Below are positions 18,836-29,606 of a stretch of DNA of 64,000 bases, in pieces; positions within the stretch are counted from its first letter, which is position 1, and the number at the start of each line of letters is the position of its first letter. The notes under the pieces were generated by a model that saw nothing but the letters and a program-made list of their open reading frames with translations, was not told the DNA's origin and made no database searches. The position numbers were made by a program, and so were the translations under genes. This DNA comes from Stutzerimonas kirkiae (GTDB taxonomy: Bacteria > Pseudomonadota > Gammaproteobacteria > Pseudomonadales > Pseudomonadaceae): positions 186,001 to 250,000 of the forward strand of contig NZ_QJUO01000001.1 of assembly GCF_004327335.1 (NCBI RefSeq), given 5' to 3'.

Positions 18836-19630
18836 TCAAACCGCGACGGGCGCCTTGATATGCGGATAAGCCTGGTAGTCAAGCAGTTCGAAGTCCTCGA
18901 AACGAAACTCCAGCAGTTCGCCGACCTCCGGATTCAACCACATACGCGGCAGTGGTAGCGGCTCTCGCGACAACTGCAGGTCAGCCTGCTGCAAATGATT
19001 GGCATACAGATGACAGTCACCACCGGTCCAGATGAACTCACCCGGCCGCAGCCCGCAGACCTGGGCCACCATCATCGTCAGCAACGCATAGCTGGCGATA
19101 TTGAAGGGCACCCCGAGGAAGATATCCGCCGAACGCTGGTAGAGCTGGCAACTGATACGCCCGTCGGCCACATAGAACTGGAACAGCGCATGGCAGGGCG
19201 GTAGCGCCATCTGCTCGACCAGCGCCGGGTTCCAGGCCGATACGATCAGACGACGCGAATCCGGATTGCGCCGGATCATCTCGATCAGCCTGCCGATCTG
19301 GTCGATGGACTCGCCATTCGGCGCCGGCCAGCTACGCCACTGGTAGCCGTAGACCGGGCCGAGATCGCCGTTCTCGTCGGCCCACTCGTCCCAGATGCTG
19401 ACGCCGTTGTCCTTCAGGTAGCCGATATTGGTGTCGCCTTGCAGGAACCACAGCAGTTCGTGAATGATCGAGCGCAGGTGGCACTTCTTGGTGGTCACCA
19501 GGGGAAAGCCGTCCGCCAGGTCGAAGCGCATCTGGTAGCCGAACACGCTGTAGGTGCCAGTCCCGGTGCGATCGCTCTTGAAGGTACCGTGCTCGCGCAC
19601 ATGACGCATCAGCTCGAGATACTGCTTCAC
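18836..19630 (-). CDS. thyA: Thymidylate synthase
   Basis: A 264-residue ThyA that methylates dUMP to dTMP using methylene-tetrahydrofolate. The catalytic cysteine is in [13 protein letters not shown], followed by [20 protein letters not shown] and the folate/nucleotide segment GDCHLYANH. Start is GTG, overlapping the lgt stop (GTGA), giving tight coupling; the lgt-thyA pair is standard in Pseudomonas. Confidence 0.97.
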   Translation of the reverse strand: MKQYLELMRHVREHGTFKSDRTGTGTYSVFGYQMRFDLADGFPLVTTKKCHLRSIIHELLWFLQGDTNIGYLKDNGVSIWDEWADENGDLGPVYGYQWRSWPAPNGESIDQIGRLIEMIRRNPDSRRLIVSAWNPALVEQMALPPCHALFQFYVADGRISCQLYQRSADIFLGVPFNIASYALLTMMVAQVCGLRPGEFIWTGGDCHLYANHLQQADLQLSREPLPLPRMWLNPEVGELLEFRFEDFELLDYQAYPHIKAPVAV

Positions 19631-20430
19631 CGTGCACCTCCCGGCACCGCATCACGGCGGTAGGCATAGACCATCAATGCCAGCCCGCCCAGGATCATCG
19701 GCAGGCACAGCACTTGCCCCATGGTCAGCCAGCCCCAGGCCAGATAGCCAAGCTGGGCATCCGGCACCCGCACGAATTCGACGATGAAACGAAAAACCCC
19801 GTAGCACACGCCGAACAGGCCGGAAACCGCCATGGTCGGACGGGGCTTGCGCGAGTAGAACCAGAGGATGGCGAACAGGGCGACACCCTCCAGCGCGAAC
19901 TGATAGAGCTGCGAGGGATGGCGCGCCAGTTGCTGCGGATCGGTCGGGAACACCATGGCCCAGGGCACATCGCTGGCCTTGCCCCAGAGCTCGGCGTTGA
20001 TGAAGTTGCCGATGCGCCCGGCGCCCAGCCCGATAGGCACCAGCGGCGCGATGAAGTCCATCAACTGGAAGAAGCCTTTGCCATTGCGCCGGGCAAAAAC
20101 CCATGTGCACAACAACACCCCCAGCAAACCGCCATGGAAGGACATACCGCCCTTCCAGACCTGCAGGATCAGGCTGGGATCGTTCAGGTAGGCGCTCAGG
20201 TCGTAGAACAGCACATAACCGAGACGCCCGCCGACGATCACCCCCATGGCGACCCAGAACACCAGGTCGGACAGTTTCTCCCGGCTCCAGCCCGGATCGA
20301 AGGCTTGCAGACGCCGGGCCGCCAGGAACCAGGCACCGCCGATACCGACCAGATACATCAGGCCATACCAGTGGATCTGTAGCGGCCCCAGGGATACCGC
20401 CACAGGATCGATCTGCGGGTAAGGCAGCAT
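19627..20430 (-). CDS. lgt: Prolipoprotein diacylglyceryl transferase
   Basis: A 267-residue inner-membrane enzyme with seven hydrophobic segments that transfers diacylglycerol to the lipobox cysteine of prolipoproteins. The Lgt signature [13 protein letters not shown] and the early HWYGLMY motif with its essential His are present. The frame is open to 20508, but the ATG encoding [10 protein letters not shown] has GGAGAG upstream and matches homologues. Overlaps thyA by three bases. Confidence 0.96.
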   Translation of the reverse strand: MLPYPQIDPVAVSLGPLQIHWYGLMYLVGIGGAWFLAARRLQAFDPGWSREKLSDLVFWVAMGVIVGGRLGYVLFYDLSAYLNDPSLILQVWKGGMSFHGGLLGVLLCTWVFARRNGKGFFQLMDFIAPLVPIGLGAGRIGNFINAELWGKASDVPWAMVFPTDPQQLARHPSQLYQFALEGVALFAILWFYSRKPRPTMAVSGLFGVCYGVFRFIVEFVRVPDAQLGYLAWGWLTMGQVLCLPMILGGLALMVYAYRRDAVPGGAR

Positions 20431-20608
20431 TGGACTCTCCTCAAACGAATACCGACCGGCCCACATGACAGCGGGACGAAACGCGCATGGTAACGAAAAG
20501 TGCGGCATCCGAGCGGAGAAAAACTGCGACAGGGCCAGGGCAATCGCACGACGATACTGCCCTTGGAGCCCGCCCTCCCTCTCGTCCGGGGAGATCGCGA
20601 GCAGGCGC

Positions 20609-22882
20609 TCAGACCGCGGCGGAAGGATTGATCAGTCGATCCAGACCAAGCGAACGCAAGGTTTCTTGCAGCGTACTGCGGATCGCCTGCGGGCTTTCCA
20701 GTTGCATTACCTTGTCCAGCAATTCGCGGGCTACCTGCGAGCTGATCTGGCGCACCATCCATTTCACCCTGGGCAGGTTGGTGGCGTTCATCGACAGGCT
20801 GTCGAAGCCCATCGCCAGCAATAGCAGCGCCGCCGCCGGATCGCCCGCCATTTCGCCACAGATGCTGACCGGCCGGCCTTCGGCATGCGCATCCGTGACC
20901 ACCCGCAACAACGCCTCCAGCACCGCCGGGTGCAGGTAATCGTACAGGTCGGCGACCCTGGGATTGTTGCGATCCACCGCCAGCAGATACTGGGTCAAGT
21001 CGTTGGAGCCGACCGAGATGAAGTCCACCATCCGCGCCAGCTCACGGGTCTGGTAGACCGCCGCCGGCACCTCGATCATCACCCCGACGGGCGGCATGCG
21101 CACATCGGTGCCCTCGTCGCGCACCTCGTTCCAGGCGCGCTGAATCAGGTGCAGCGCTTCCTCCAGCTCGCGCGTGCCGGAGATCATCGGCAGCAGGATG
21201 CGCAGGTTGTTGAGGCCTTCGCTGGACTTGAGCATGGCCCGTGTCTGCAACAGGAAGATTTCCGGATGGTCCAGCGTCACACGGATACCACGCCAGCCGA
21301 GGAAGGGGTTTTCCTCCTGGATGGGGAAGTACGGCAGGGACTTGTCGCCACCGATATCCAGGCTGCGCATGGTCACCGGCAGCGGGTGGAAAGCCTGCAA
21401 CTGCTCGCGGTAGATCGCCAGTTGCTCCTTCTCGCTGGGGAAGCGCTCCTTGATCATGAAGGGCACTTCCGTGCGATACAGGCCCACTCCTTCGGCGCCC
21501 CGCTCCTGCGCCCGCACCACATCGGCCAGCAGACCGGTATTGACCCAGAGGGGAATGCGCAGGCCATCGGTGGTTTCGCAGGGCAGTTCGCGCAGCACAT
21601 CGAGGCCGCGGGACAACTCGCGGTCCTGCTCGATGACCACCGCATATTTCTCGCACAGCACCTTGCCGGGATTGGTGATGATCTCGCCACGGCTGCCATC
21701 GATGATCAGCCCGATACCATCGAGCTTGGAGTACGGCAGGTCGACCGCCCCCATCACCGTGGGAATACCCATGGCCCGGGCCAGGATGGCGACGTGCGAA
21801 TTGCTCGAACCCAGCACCGAAACCATTCCCACCAGCTTGCCATCGGGCACTTCGCCGAGCATGGCCGGCGTCAGTTCCTCGCTGACCAGGATGGTGTTGT
21901 CGGGATAGGTCAGCGCCTGCTGGTGGGCCTGCTGCAGATAGCCCAGCAGGCGCCGGCCGATATCGCGCACATCGGAGGCCCGCTCGCGCAGGTAGGCATC
22001 GTCCATCAGTTCGAAACGCCTGACGTGCCCGCTCACCACCCGCCGCAAGGCGCCCTGCGCCCACTGGCCGGTGCGAATGACCTTGACCACTTCACCGGCC
22101 AGCGCGGATTCGTCGAGCATCATCAGGTAGACATCGAACAGCGCCCGCTCTTCCTTGCGCATCTGCCCGGCCAGGCGCTTGGACAGCGCCCGCATATCGG
22201 CCCGCACGGCCTCCAGCGCCGCCTCGAACAGTGCCAGTTCCGCCTCGATGTTCTCCACCGACTTGTCCGGCACCACGTCCAGGTCGGCCGGCGGCAGCAC
22301 CACCAGCGCGGTGCCGATGGCAGCCCCCGGCGCACCGGCGATACCCAGGAAACGCGTCTCCTGTATCCCCTTGCCCTCGCGACCGAGGCCGCGGATCGAG
22401 CCGGTCGCCTCGGCGTGGGCGATCACGCCGGCCAGCTGCGCGCTCATGGTGACGAGGAAGGCCTCCTCCCCCTCGTCGAACTGGCGGCGCTCCTTCTGCT
22501 GGATGACCAGCACCCCCATGACCCGGCGATGGTGGATGATCGGCGCACCAAGAAAGGAGGCATAACGCTCCTCGCCAGTCTCGGCGAAGTAGCGATAGCG
22601 CGGGTGTTCGGAGGCGTGCTCCAGGTTTAGCGGCTCCTCGCGGGTGCTGACCAGCCCCACCAGGCCCTCGTCGGGCGCCATGCTGACCTTGCCGATGGCA
22701 CGCTTGTTCAGGCCCTCGGTGGCCATCAGCACGAAGCGCCCCGATTCCGGGTCGAGTAGATAGACCGAGCAGACCTGGCTGCCCATGGCCTCCTTGACCC
22801 TCAGCACAATGATGCCCAATGCCGCCTTCAGATCAGGGGCAGCGTTCACTTCCTGGACAATCTTGCGTAGCGTGCCGAGCAT
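20609..22882 (-). CDS. ptsP: Phosphoenolpyruvate-protein phosphotransferase, nitrogen PTS (EI-Ntr)
   Basis: A 757-residue enzyme I of the nitrogen-related PTS. An N-terminal GAF domain (about residues 1-150) is followed by the HPr-interacting/phosphohistidine domain with [21 protein letters not shown], containing the active His, and the C-terminal PEP-binding barrel with the GVMIEVPAA and [12 protein letters not shown] motifs. The GAF domain in homologues senses glutamine and 2-oxoglutarate. It follows rppH by 32 bp on the same strand, the usual rppH-ptsP operon. Confidence 0.97.
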   Translation of the reverse strand: MLGTLRKIVQEVNAAPDLKAALGIIVLRVKEAMGSQVCSVYLLDPESGRFVLMATEGLNKRAIGKVSMAPDEGLVGLVSTREEPLNLEHASEHPRYRYFAETGEERYASFLGAPIIHHRRVMGVLVIQQKERRQFDEGEEAFLVTMSAQLAGVIAHAEATGSIRGLGREGKGIQETRFLGIAGAPGAAIGTALVVLPPADLDVVPDKSVENIEAELALFEAALEAVRADMRALSKRLAGQMRKEERALFDVYLMMLDESALAGEVVKVIRTGQWAQGALRRVVSGHVRRFELMDDAYLRERASDVRDIGRRLLGYLQQAHQQALTYPDNTILVSEELTPAMLGEVPDGKLVGMVSVLGSSNSHVAILARAMGIPTVMGAVDLPYSKLDGIGLIIDGSRGEIITNPGKVLCEKYAVVIEQDRELSRGLDVLRELPCETTDGLRIPLWVNTGLLADVVRAQERGAEGVGLYRTEVPFMIKERFPSEKEQLAIYREQLQAFHPLPVTMRSLDIGGDKSLPYFPIQEENPFLGWRGIRVTLDHPEIFLLQTRAMLKSSEGLNNLRILLPMISGTRELEEALHLIQRAWNEVRDEGTDVRMPPVGVMIEVPAAVYQTRELARMVDFISVGSNDLTQYLLAVDRNNPRVADLYDYLHPAVLEALLRVVTDAHAEGRPVSICGEMAGDPAAALLLLAMGFDSLSMNATNLPRVKWMVRQISSQVARELLDKVMQLESPQAIRSTLQETLRSLGLDRLINPSAAV

Positions 22883-22914
22883 GCTCAGGGGCTTTCTCCC
22901 GTCCGACCCGCACC

Positions 22915-23382
22915 TCAGAGGCGCGGGGCCAATTCTTTTAAAGCGCGGCGATAAACCTCGCGCTTGAAGGTAACGACTTGTCCCAGCGGGTACCAGTAGC
23001 TCACCCAGCGCCAGTCATCGAACTCAGGCTTGCCGGTCAGGTCCATGCGGACCCGCTGATCATCGCAGAGCAGGCGTAGCAGAAACCACTTCTGTTTCTG
23101 CCCGATGCACAGCGGCTGGCTATGGGTACGTACCAGCCTTTGCGGCAGACGGTAACGCAGCCAGCCGCGCGTGCAGGCGAGGATCTTCACATCCTGCCGC
23201 TCCAGGCCGACTTCTTCGTTGAGCTCGCGGAACAATGCTTCTTCCGGGGTTTCACGGGGGTTGATACCCCCCTGGGGAAACTGCCAGGCATCCTGGTTTA
23301 TCCGCCGCGCCCACAGCAACTGCCCGGCATCATTGGCCAGGATGATGCCGACATTCGGGCGGAAACCATCGGAATCGATCAC
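22915..23382 (-). CDS. rppH: RNA pyrophosphohydrolase
   Basis: A 155-residue Nudix hydrolase that removes pyrophosphate from the 5' end of mRNAs and so triggers RNase E-dependent decay. The Nudix box is clear ([20 protein letters not shown] followed by VGL). Start is GTG at 23382, giving [15 protein letters not shown] as in homologues; a GAGG lies about ten bases upstream. First gene of the operon with ptsP; divergent from the HAD hydrolase gene. Confidence 0.95.
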   Translation of the reverse strand: MIDSDGFRPNVGIILANDAGQLLWARRINQDAWQFPQGGINPRETPEEALFRELNEEVGLERQDVKILACTRGWLRYRLPQRLVRTHSQPLCIGQKQKWFLLRLLCDDQRVRMDLTGKPEFDDWRWVSYWYPLGQVVTFKREVYRRALKELAPRL

Positions 23383-23557
23383 GGCAGAAAACCTCAAGAA
23401 CGCATGTCGCAGCATTGTTCCATAAAAAGGCCGCCAGCCGGAAGCGTGCTGAACGGGCAAGGCAGGGCTATCGCGCCATGCACGGCAAACAGCCTGCCAG
23501 CCACGGCACATTCGGCTATGCTGGCCCCTTCCGACATGCCAATCCGAGGAGCCCGCC

Positions 23558-24211
23558 GTGCGCCTGGCACTATTCGATCTCGACAATACCCTTCTGGCCG
23601 GCGACAGCGACCACGCCTGGGGTGACTACCTGTGCCGACGCGGTATCGTCGATGCACGGGAATACCGGGCACGCAACGATGCCTTCTACCAGGACTACCT
23701 GGCCGGGCGGCTGGACGTGCTGGCCTATCAGGACTTCTGCCAGGAAATCCTCAGTCGCCACGAGCTGGCGCAGCTCGAACAATGGCACGACGACTTCATG
23801 CGCGATTGCATCGAACCGATCATCCTGCCCAGGGGCGAAGAACTGCTGCGGCAGCACCGGGAGGCCGGCGACCGGGTCGTCATCATTACCGCCACCAATC
23901 GCTTCATCACCGCCCCCATCGCCGCGCGCCTGGGCGTCGACACACTGCTGGCCACCGAATGCGAAATGCGGGACGGGCGCTATACCGGCCGCGTGACGGA
24001 TGTGCCCTGTTTCCAGGCGGGCAAGGTCACGCGCCTGGAGCGCTGGCTGGCAGAGAACGAGCACGGCCTGGAGGGCAGCCACTTCTACAGCGACTCATGG
24101 AACGACCTGCCGCTGCTTGGTCGCGTCCACCACCCAGTAGCCGTCGACCCCGACCCGAAGCTGGAAGCCGAGGCCAGGAGCAGGGGGTGGAAGGTGATAA
24201 GTCTGCGCTGA
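23558..24211 (+). CDS. HAD-IB family hydrolase (SerB-like phosphatase)
   Basis: A 217-residue HAD phosphatase: motif [10 protein letters not shown] (nucleophile and acid Asp), motif II IITATN, the late Lys in [10 protein letters not shown] and motif [13 protein letters not shown] are all present. The helical cap between motifs I and II fits subfamily IB, which includes phosphoserine and histidinol phosphatases. The GTG start is preceded by GAGGAG. Substrate unknown. Confidence 0.87.
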   Translation: MRLALFDLDNTLLAGDSDHAWGDYLCRRGIVDAREYRARNDAFYQDYLAGRLDVLAYQDFCQEILSRHELAQLEQWHDDFMRDCIEPIILPRGEELLRQHREAGDRVVIITATNRFITAPIAARLGVDTLLATECEMRDGRYTGRVTDVPCFQAGKVTRLERWLAENEHGLEGSHFYSDSWNDLPLLGRVHHPVAVDPDPKLEAEARSRGWKVISLR

Positions 24212-24214
24212 CGC

Positions 24215-24269
24215 GCAAGCTGCAAGCTGCAAGCTGCAAGCTGCAAGCTGCAAGCTGCAAGCTGCAAGC
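24215..24269. repeat. Tandem GCAAGCT heptamer array
   Basis: Seven perfect copies of GCAAGCT plus a partial eighth, directly after the HAD gene stop. A counterpart in inverse orientation (CTTGCAGCTTGC) lies at about 24309-24320, so the transcript could fold back. Units match the GCAAGC family at 1.0 and 41.6 kb. The heptamer length makes the array a candidate for copy-number slippage. Confidence 0.85.
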
Positions 24270-24334
24270 CAGTGTGAAAGGCGCTCCAAAAATCCTGTCA
24301 AGCGCTTTCTTGCAGCTTGCCGCCGAGTTTTCCT

Positions 24335-24775
24335 TCAAAGCGGCTTGGCGCCCATCAGCCCCATGATCGCCAGCAACAGCAGCAGAATCAGCACCCCATA
24401 CACGGCAGCCGTGCGTGGCAGTTGCGCCGGCACGGCGCCATTGCCCAGGGCTTCCCAGGCGCTCAAGCGCCCCGCCAGCAACAGCACCAGCGGAATCAGC
24501 AGGACGAACAGCAGGTTGCTCAGCAGCAGCCACAGTTGCCCCAGCGGCCAGTTCGCCAGGTGCGCCATCCACCAGCCGCTGAACGGTAATGCCAGCGCCA
24601 CCAGCGTCATTGCCGGCAGCGAGGCCAGCCGTGTCCGCCGCAAGCGGCGCTGCAGCAGCTCCGGTTCGCCACGCCGCGCAGCCTTCCAGAACATCAGGAT
24701 ATGGGCGAACACGCCCAGCACCAGCAGGACGCCAGCGGCGCCGTGAAAGATCCTGATTGCCAGGTAATATTCCAT
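24335..24775 (-). CDS. DUF2269-like integral membrane protein
   Basis: A 146-residue protein with four hydrophobic helices (about residues 8-30, 50-70, 76-102, 120-142) and an early His in the first helix (IRIFHGAAGVLLVLG). The layout recalls DUF2269/CopD-type small membrane proteins, but the family assignment is tentative. It is the gene downstream of ilvA on the same strand, 21 bp after its stop. No function is assigned. Confidence 0.65.
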   Translation of the reverse strand: MEYYLAIRIFHGAAGVLLVLGVFAHILMFWKAARRGEPELLQRRLRRTRLASLPAMTLVALALPFSGWWMAHLANWPLGQLWLLLSNLLFVLLIPLVLLLAGRLSAWEALGNGAVPAQLPRTAAVYGVLILLLLLAIMGLMGAKPL

Positions 24776-24796
24776 ATTCGCTCCGGGTGATCGAGG

Positions 24797-26311
24797 TTAG
24801 CCAAGAAACAGCTTATAGGCTGGGTTGTCGGTTTCATCCCAATAGCGGTAACCAATCTTTTCCAGTGCCGCCGCCAGCAGCGGCAGTTCATCCTCCGGCA
24901 CCTGCAGGCCGGCCACCACGCGGCCATCCGCAGCGCCATGGTTGCGGTAGTGGAACATGGAGATGTTCCAGCGCCCGCCAAGCTTGTTGAGAAAGTTGAA
25001 CAGGGCTCCCGGGCGCTCGGGAAACTCGAAGCGCAACACCCGCTCATCATTCACCTGCGAGGCATGCCCGCCGACCATATGGCGGATGTGCAACTTGGCC
25101 AGTTCGTTATCGGTCAGGTCGAGCACCGGGAAGCCCTGCTGCCGCAGGCTGTCCAGCAGGGCCTCGCGCGGATCGTTCTCCGGGTGCGTCTGCACGCCGA
25201 CGAAGATGCTGGCCTCCTTGCCGCTGTGGTAGCGATAGTTGAACTCGGTGATCTGCCGCTTGCCGATGGCTTCGCAGAATGCCTTGAAGCTACCGGGCTG
25301 CTCGGCGATGGTCACGGCGATGATCGCCTCGCGCCGCTCGCCCAGCTCGGAACGCTCGGCCACATGACGCAGGCGGTCGAAATTGATATTGGCGCCCGAG
25401 TCGATCCCCACCAGCACCTGGCCCTGCACGCCATCGCGCTCCACGTATTTCTTGATACCGGCAACGGCCAGGGCGCCGGCAGGCTCGGTGATCGAGCGGG
25501 TATCGTCGTAGATGTCCTTGATCGCCGCGCAGATTTCATCGGTGCTGACCGTGATCACCTCATCGACGTAACGGCGGCAGACCTCGAAGGTATGCTCGCC
25601 GATCTGCGCCACGGCCACGCCGTCGGCGAACAGCCCGACCTGCTCCAGCACCGTGCGTTCGCCGTTGGCCAGCGCTACCTGCAGGCAGTTGGAGTCATCC
25701 GGTTCGACACCGATCACCCGCGTTTCCGGGTGCAGGTACTTGACGTAGGCGGCGATGCCCGCCACCAGCCCGCCACCGCCAACCGGTACGAATATCGCGT
25801 CGATCGGCCCCTGGTGCTGGCGCAGGATTTCCATCGCCACCGTGCCCTGCCCGGCGATCACATCGGGATCGTCATAGGGGTGGATATAGACGTAGCCCTT
25901 TTCCTCGACCAGCTTCAGCGAATGCGCCAGCGCCTCGGGAAAGGCATCGCCATGCAGCACCGCCTTGCCGCCACGCGCCCGCACGCCCTGGACCTTCAGT
26001 TCCGGCGTGGTGCGCGGCATGACGATGATCGCCTTGACGCCCAACTGTTTCGCGGCCAGAGCGACGCCCTGGGCATGGTTGCCGGCCGATGCCGTGACCA
26101 CCCCCCGCGCACGCTCCTCGGCGCTCAGTTGCGCCAGTTTGTTGTAGGCGCCTCGAATCTTGAAGGAGAACACCGGCTGCAGGTCTTCGCGCTTGAGCAG
26201 GATCTGGTTGCCCAGGCGTTCGGAAAGCTGGCGGGCTGGCTGCAAGGGGGTTTCCTCGGCCACGTCGTAGACGCGCGAGGTGAGGATTTTCTTGACGTAG
26301 TTCTCGAGCAT
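24797..26311 (-). CDS. ilvA: Threonine ammonia-lyase, biosynthetic
   Basis: A 504-residue PLP enzyme converting threonine to 2-oxobutanoate for isoleucine synthesis. The PLP lysine is in VFSFKIRGAYNKL, and the phosphate-binding glycine loop is VPVGGGGLVAG. The C-terminal third has two ACT-like regulatory repeats (from about residues 325 and 420), so it is the long, isoleucine-inhibited form rather than the short catabolic one. Divergent from rpiA. Confidence 0.96.
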   Translation of the reverse strand: MLENYVKKILTSRVYDVAEETPLQPARQLSERLGNQILLKREDLQPVFSFKIRGAYNKLAQLSAEERARGVVTASAGNHAQGVALAAKQLGVKAIIVMPRTTPELKVQGVRARGGKAVLHGDAFPEALAHSLKLVEEKGYVYIHPYDDPDVIAGQGTVAMEILRQHQGPIDAIFVPVGGGGLVAGIAAYVKYLHPETRVIGVEPDDSNCLQVALANGERTVLEQVGLFADGVAVAQIGEHTFEVCRRYVDEVITVSTDEICAAIKDIYDDTRSITEPAGALAVAGIKKYVERDGVQGQVLVGIDSGANINFDRLRHVAERSELGERREAIIAVTIAEQPGSFKAFCEAIGKRQITEFNYRYHSGKEASIFVGVQTHPENDPREALLDSLRQQGFPVLDLTDNELAKLHIRHMVGGHASQVNDERVLRFEFPERPGALFNFLNKLGGRWNISMFHYRNHGAADGRVVAGLQVPEDELPLLAAALEKIGYRYWDETDNPAYKLFLG

Positions 26312-26396
26312 TGGCTGGGTCTTGGGGCATCACGGGAAGCCATCGAGTCTACTCCGCGGCAAACATCAGGACCAGCGATGCGCCCCCTCGGGGCGC

Positions 26397-26511
26397 GATA
26401 AAAGCGCTGGAGGCTGGACGAAAAACCGTTCGTGTTCTCAAACCAGGGCTTCTACGTCCAACTGTCCAGCCTCCAGCGCTTTTGTCGGCTCTTTGAGCAC
26501 ATAGCGCGACC
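26397..26511. repeat. GCTGGAGGCTGGAC palindromic repeat, copy 2
   Basis: Starts with GCGATAAAAGCGCTGGAGGC and ends with CCTCCAGCGCTTTTGTCGGC then CTCTTTGAGCACATAGCGCG, forming an imperfect palindrome in the divergent ilvA/rpiA space. About 80% similar by eye to the 60.4-kb copy in its right half. Confidence 0.75.
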
Positions 26512-26537
26512 GCCCTGATGAAACCCCGGGACGGGGG

Positions 26538-26543
26538 TATAAT
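26538..26543 (+). promoter_or_regulatory. Probable -10 element of rpiA
   Basis: TATAAT lies 35 bases before the rpiA ATG. The matching -35 position holds only a weak CTGATG, which would fall just at the end of the repeat. Confidence 0.45.
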
Positions 26544-26578
26544 CGACCGGGACATTCCCCAACCCACCGGACCCCCCA

Positions 26579-27256
26579 ATGACCCAGGACCAGCTCAAGC
26601 AGGCCGTCGCCCAGGCCGCCGTCGACCATATCCGCCCGCAACTGCATGACAAGAGCATCATCGGCGTGGGCACCGGCTCGACCGCCAATTTCTTCATCGA
26701 ACTGCTGGCCCGGCACAAGGGCTTCTTCGATGGCGCGGTGGCCAGCTCCGAAGCGACCGCGGAGCGTCTGAAAAAGCACGGCATCCCGGTCTACGACCTG
26801 AACTCGGTGAGCGAGCTGGAGTTCTATGTCGATGGCGCCGACGAAGCCAATGCCCACCTGGAACTGATCAAGGGCGGCGGCGCAGCGCTGACCCGCGAGA
26901 AGATCGTCGCCGCAGTGGCCAGGACCTTCATCTGCATCGCCGATGGCAGCAAGCTGGTCGAGCGCCTCGGCGCCTTCCCGCTGCCGGTGGAAGTCATCCC
27001 CATGGCGCGCAGCCATGTCGCCCGACAGTTGGTACGACTAGGCGGCGACCCGGTCTATCGCGAAGGCGTGGTGACCGACAACGGCAACGTCATCCTCGAC
27101 GTGCACAACCTGTCGATCGGCTTCGCACCGGAACTGGAAGCGCAGATCAACGCGATCGTCGGCGTGGTCTGCAACGGCCTGTTCGCCGCCCGCCCCGCCG
27201 ACCTGCTGCTGCTCGGCACCGCCGACGGGGTCAGGACGCTGAAACAGCAGGCCTGA
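26579..27256 (+). CDS. rpiA: Ribose-5-phosphate isomerase A
   Basis: A 225-residue enzyme interconverting ribose 5-phosphate and ribulose 5-phosphate. The phosphate-binding [13 protein letters not shown] loop, the DGADEAN motif with the catalytic acids, the [14 protein letters not shown] segment and the late [12 protein letters not shown] are all present. Adjacent to ilvA, as is usual in Pseudomonas. Confidence 0.97.
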   Translation: MTQDQLKQAVAQAAVDHIRPQLHDKSIIGVGTGSTANFFIELLARHKGFFDGAVASSEATAERLKKHGIPVYDLNSVSELEFYVDGADEANAHLELIKGGGAALTREKIVAAVARTFICIADGSKLVERLGAFPLPVEVIPMARSHVARQLVRLGGDPVYREGVVTDNGNVILDVHNLSIGFAPELEAQINAIVGVVCNGLFAARPADLLLLGTADGVRTLKQQA

Positions 27257-27309
27257 GCAAAGCGAGGCCATCGCGCTACATGGTTCGACGAGCCGCAGAG
27301 ACCGCTCTG

Positions 27310-27375
27310 CAGAGGCTGGACGCTGGACGAGGAGTACAGGCTAGCTCGCGCTTTTCGTCCAGCGCATTTATCGAA
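27310..27375. repeat. Short relative of the GCTGGAC palindromic repeat
   Basis: GAGGCTGGACGCTGGAC is followed by GCGCTTTTCGTCCAGCGCAT and TTATCGAAGC, forming an imperfect palindrome similar to the copies at 11.5, 26.4 and 60.4 kb. Located after rpiA, where it may act as a terminator. Confidence 0.5.
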
Positions 27376-27440
27376 GCACCTTTCCCGCCGATAACGACCC
27401 GGCATGTACCCCCTCCGGTTGCCGACGCCGCGCCAGAAGT

Positions 27441-27459
27441 GATATTAATTATCATTTAA
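27441..27459 (+). promoter_or_regulatory. Candidate Fur box
   Basis: GATATTAATTATCATTTAA matches the 19-base Fur consensus at 13 of 19 positions and lies 19 bases before the sigma-factor ATG, in a locally AT-rich patch. This fits iron-repressed expression of a FecI-type sigma factor. Confidence 0.6.
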
Positions 27460-27477
27460 CCACCTGACCAGAACCCC

Positions 27478-27987
27478 ATGCCCCAGCCCGATCCTTCTCA
27501 GCAGCGAGCCCTCCAGCAGCTCTACGAGCAGCACAACGACTGGCTGCGAAGCTGGATACGCAAGCGCATGGACTGCTCGGAGCAGGCGGCGGACCTGACC
27601 CACGACACCTTTCTGCAAGTGCTGCTCAGGCGCAAGGCCATCGAGTTGCGCGAACCGCACGCCTACTTGTCGAGCATCGCCCGCAGCCTGCTGATCGACC
27701 GCTTCCGCCGCCGGGCGCTGGAGCGGGCCTACCTGGAAGCGCTGGCCAGCCATCCCGAAACGCTCCAGCCTTCGCCGGAGAACCATAGCCTGGTCATCGA
27801 GGCCCTGCTGGAAATCGATGGCATGCTCGATGAACTGGGCCCGCGCGGGCGCGAAATCTTCCTGATGGCCCAGCTCGACGGCATGAGCTTCGTCAGCATC
27901 GGCCAGCGCCTGGGCATTTCCACCAATACCGTGCGCAAGCATTTCGTACGCGCCATGGCCCGCTGCCTGCTGCTGATCGAAGACTGA
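27478..27987 (+). CDS. FecI-family ECF sigma factor
   Basis: A 169-residue iron-type ECF sigma factor. Region 2 (YEQHNDWLRSWIRKRMDCSEQAADLTHDTFLQVL) and region 4 with its HTH (LDGMSFVSIGQRLGISTNTV) are complete, with the FecI-like RSLLIDRFRRRALERAYLE linker between. It would direct transcription of a TonB-dependent receptor gene on a signal passed by FecR. The fecR gene follows directly but is frameshifted, and the receptor is truncated, so this sigma factor may have lost its input. Confidence 0.9.
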   Translation: MPQPDPSQQRALQQLYEQHNDWLRSWIRKRMDCSEQAADLTHDTFLQVLLRRKAIELREPHAYLSSIARSLLIDRFRRRALERAYLEALASHPETLQPSPENHSLVIEALLEIDGMLDELGPRGREIFLMAQLDGMSFVSIGQRLGISTNTVRKHFVRAMARCLLLIED

Positions 27988-27988
27988 C

Positions 27989-28949
27989 ATGGCCGCCAAC
28001 CTGAAGATCCTGGAAAGCGCCGCGCAGTGGTATGTCGAGCTGTACCTGCAATCGCCCGACCCGCGGACCCGGCAGGCCCATGAACGATGGCTGCACAGCG
28101 ACCCACGGCACCGGCAAGCCTGGGAACGGGTGAAAAAGCTGCAGGACAAACTGGGCAACCTGCCTCCCGCGATCGCCCGCCCCGCCCTGGACAGCGCCCG
28201 CGAGAAACGCCGCGCCACACTCAAGATCCTGGCCTTGCTGCTGGCCACCGGCGGCGCGGCCAGCCTGGGCGTCTACAGCCCCCCGGTACAACGGCGCCTG
28301 GCCGACCTGCACACCGGCGTGGGCCAGCGCCTGCAACGGCAGTTGGAAGATGGCAGCCGGCTGCAACTGAACAGCGCCAGCGCCCTCGACCTGCGCTACA
28401 GCGCCAGCCTGCGCGAGCTGTACCTGCATAGCGGGGAAATCTGCATCGAAACCGCCACGGACCCGGCCGGCCGGCCCTTCCTCGTCCAGACCCCGCAAGG
28501 CACCCTGCGCGCCCTCGGCACGCGCTTCCTGGTGCGCAGCGAGGACGGCCTGACCACCCCTGGATGTGTTGCAACACGCGGTCGAGGCGCGCCCGGCAGG
28601 TAGCGGATATGCCATCCGTGTCGAAACAGGCCAGCGCCTGCGCTTCGACCGCCAGTACAGCCACCCCGTCGAACCCCTCCCGGCCCACCGCGACGCCTGG
28701 ACACACGGCCAACTGATCGCCAGCGACTGGCGCCTGGGCGACTTCCTCGACGAACTGTCCCGCCATCGCCCCGGCTACCTGGGCTACGCCCCGGAAGTGG
28801 CCGAGCTGCGTATTTCCGGCGCCTTCCAGTTGGCGGACAGCGATACCGTACTCGACAACCTGAGCCATACCCTGCCGATCCGTATCCGCCGCTTCAGCCG
28901 CTACTGGACCCGGGTGGAAGCGGCACCCGGGCAATGGACGAAACCATGA
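27989..28949 (+). pseudogene. FecR-type anti-sigma regulator, frameshifted
   Basis: The first frame reads a FecR N-terminus (SAAQWYVELYLQSPDPRTRQ with the following HERWL motif), one transmembrane helix (about residues 72-92) and the start of the periplasmic domain (GTRFLVRSEDG), then ends at residue 204 in unrelated sequence. The remainder (LQHAVEARPAG through the C-terminal secretin/TonB-like subdomain) continues in the +1 frame to 28949. The junction is a CCCC run at 28557-28560; removing one C restores TTLDVLQHAV. A sequencing error in a homopolymer of only four is possible but the truncated receptor downstream supports real decay. Confidence 0.85.
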
Positions 28950-29111
28950 TCGCCGCTACCGATCTACCCGCAGATTCGCCAGGCCATGCACCGGCCAGCC
29001 CGGTCGGACAGAAAATAATCGTCCAGGGCGTTGTCGATTTCGATTCTCGTTCGACTTGGTAGTTAGAGGCGCACACAGCGCCCAGCAAGCCAACTGTCAT
29101 CCGGAGAACCC

Positions 29112-29606
29112 ATGAACGACCACAGCCCCAGAAAACGGCGCCTGCCCGCCGCCATCCACCTCGCCCTGATCGGCGCCATGAGCGGCACCGTCCTCGCCAC
29201 CAGCCTGGCCACCAGCCCTGCCTGGGCACAGGATGACAGCGCCCGGTACCGCTTCGATATCCCAGTCGGGCCACTGGAAGCGGCCATCGCCCACTTCGCC
29301 AGCATCACCGGCAGCAACATCTCCTTCCAGCCCGGTACTGCCAACCAGCAGCGCAGCCCGGGCCTGCAAGGCAACCACAGCCTGCAACAGGGCCTGCAAC
29401 AGTTACTGGCCGGTAGCGACCTGCAGGCGGTCGAGCTGGGCAATGGCAGCTTTACCCTGATCATGCGCGACAAGGGGCTGACACTGGAGGCAACCAGCAT
29501 CACTGGCACCTCACTGAAAAATAGCGCTACCACCGAAGGAACGAACCGCAACCGATCCTCAACCCTTAACGCGATGGCCTCGCTGGGGAATCCATACATA
29601 GGATAG
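29112..29606 (+). pseudogene. TonB-dependent receptor, truncated after the STN signalling domain
   Basis: The 164 codons contain a signal peptide (cleavage after PAWA) and a complete STN domain (YRFDIPVGPLEAAIAHFA through LTLIMRD-like end), then a TonB-box-like stretch (LEATSITGT) and nothing else: no plug, no barrel. The frame closes at a TAG inside a REP-like repeat (29600-29678). A full FecA/FpvA-type receptor would be about 800 residues. The fragment could at most export a signalling domain. Confidence 0.85.

Noticed and set aside
20885-22630. 581-codon open frame on the plus strand over ptsP
   Set aside because: Antisense shadow; ptsP on the minus strand has complete family motifs throughout.
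24215-24269. Possible CRISPR array
   Set aside because: Units are 7 bases and contiguous with no spacers; it is a simple tandem repeat.
28540-28570. Programmed frameshift in fecR
   Set aside because: The junction CCCC lacks a known slippery heptamer and stimulatory structure, and the downstream receptor is also broken; decay or a base-calling error explains it better.
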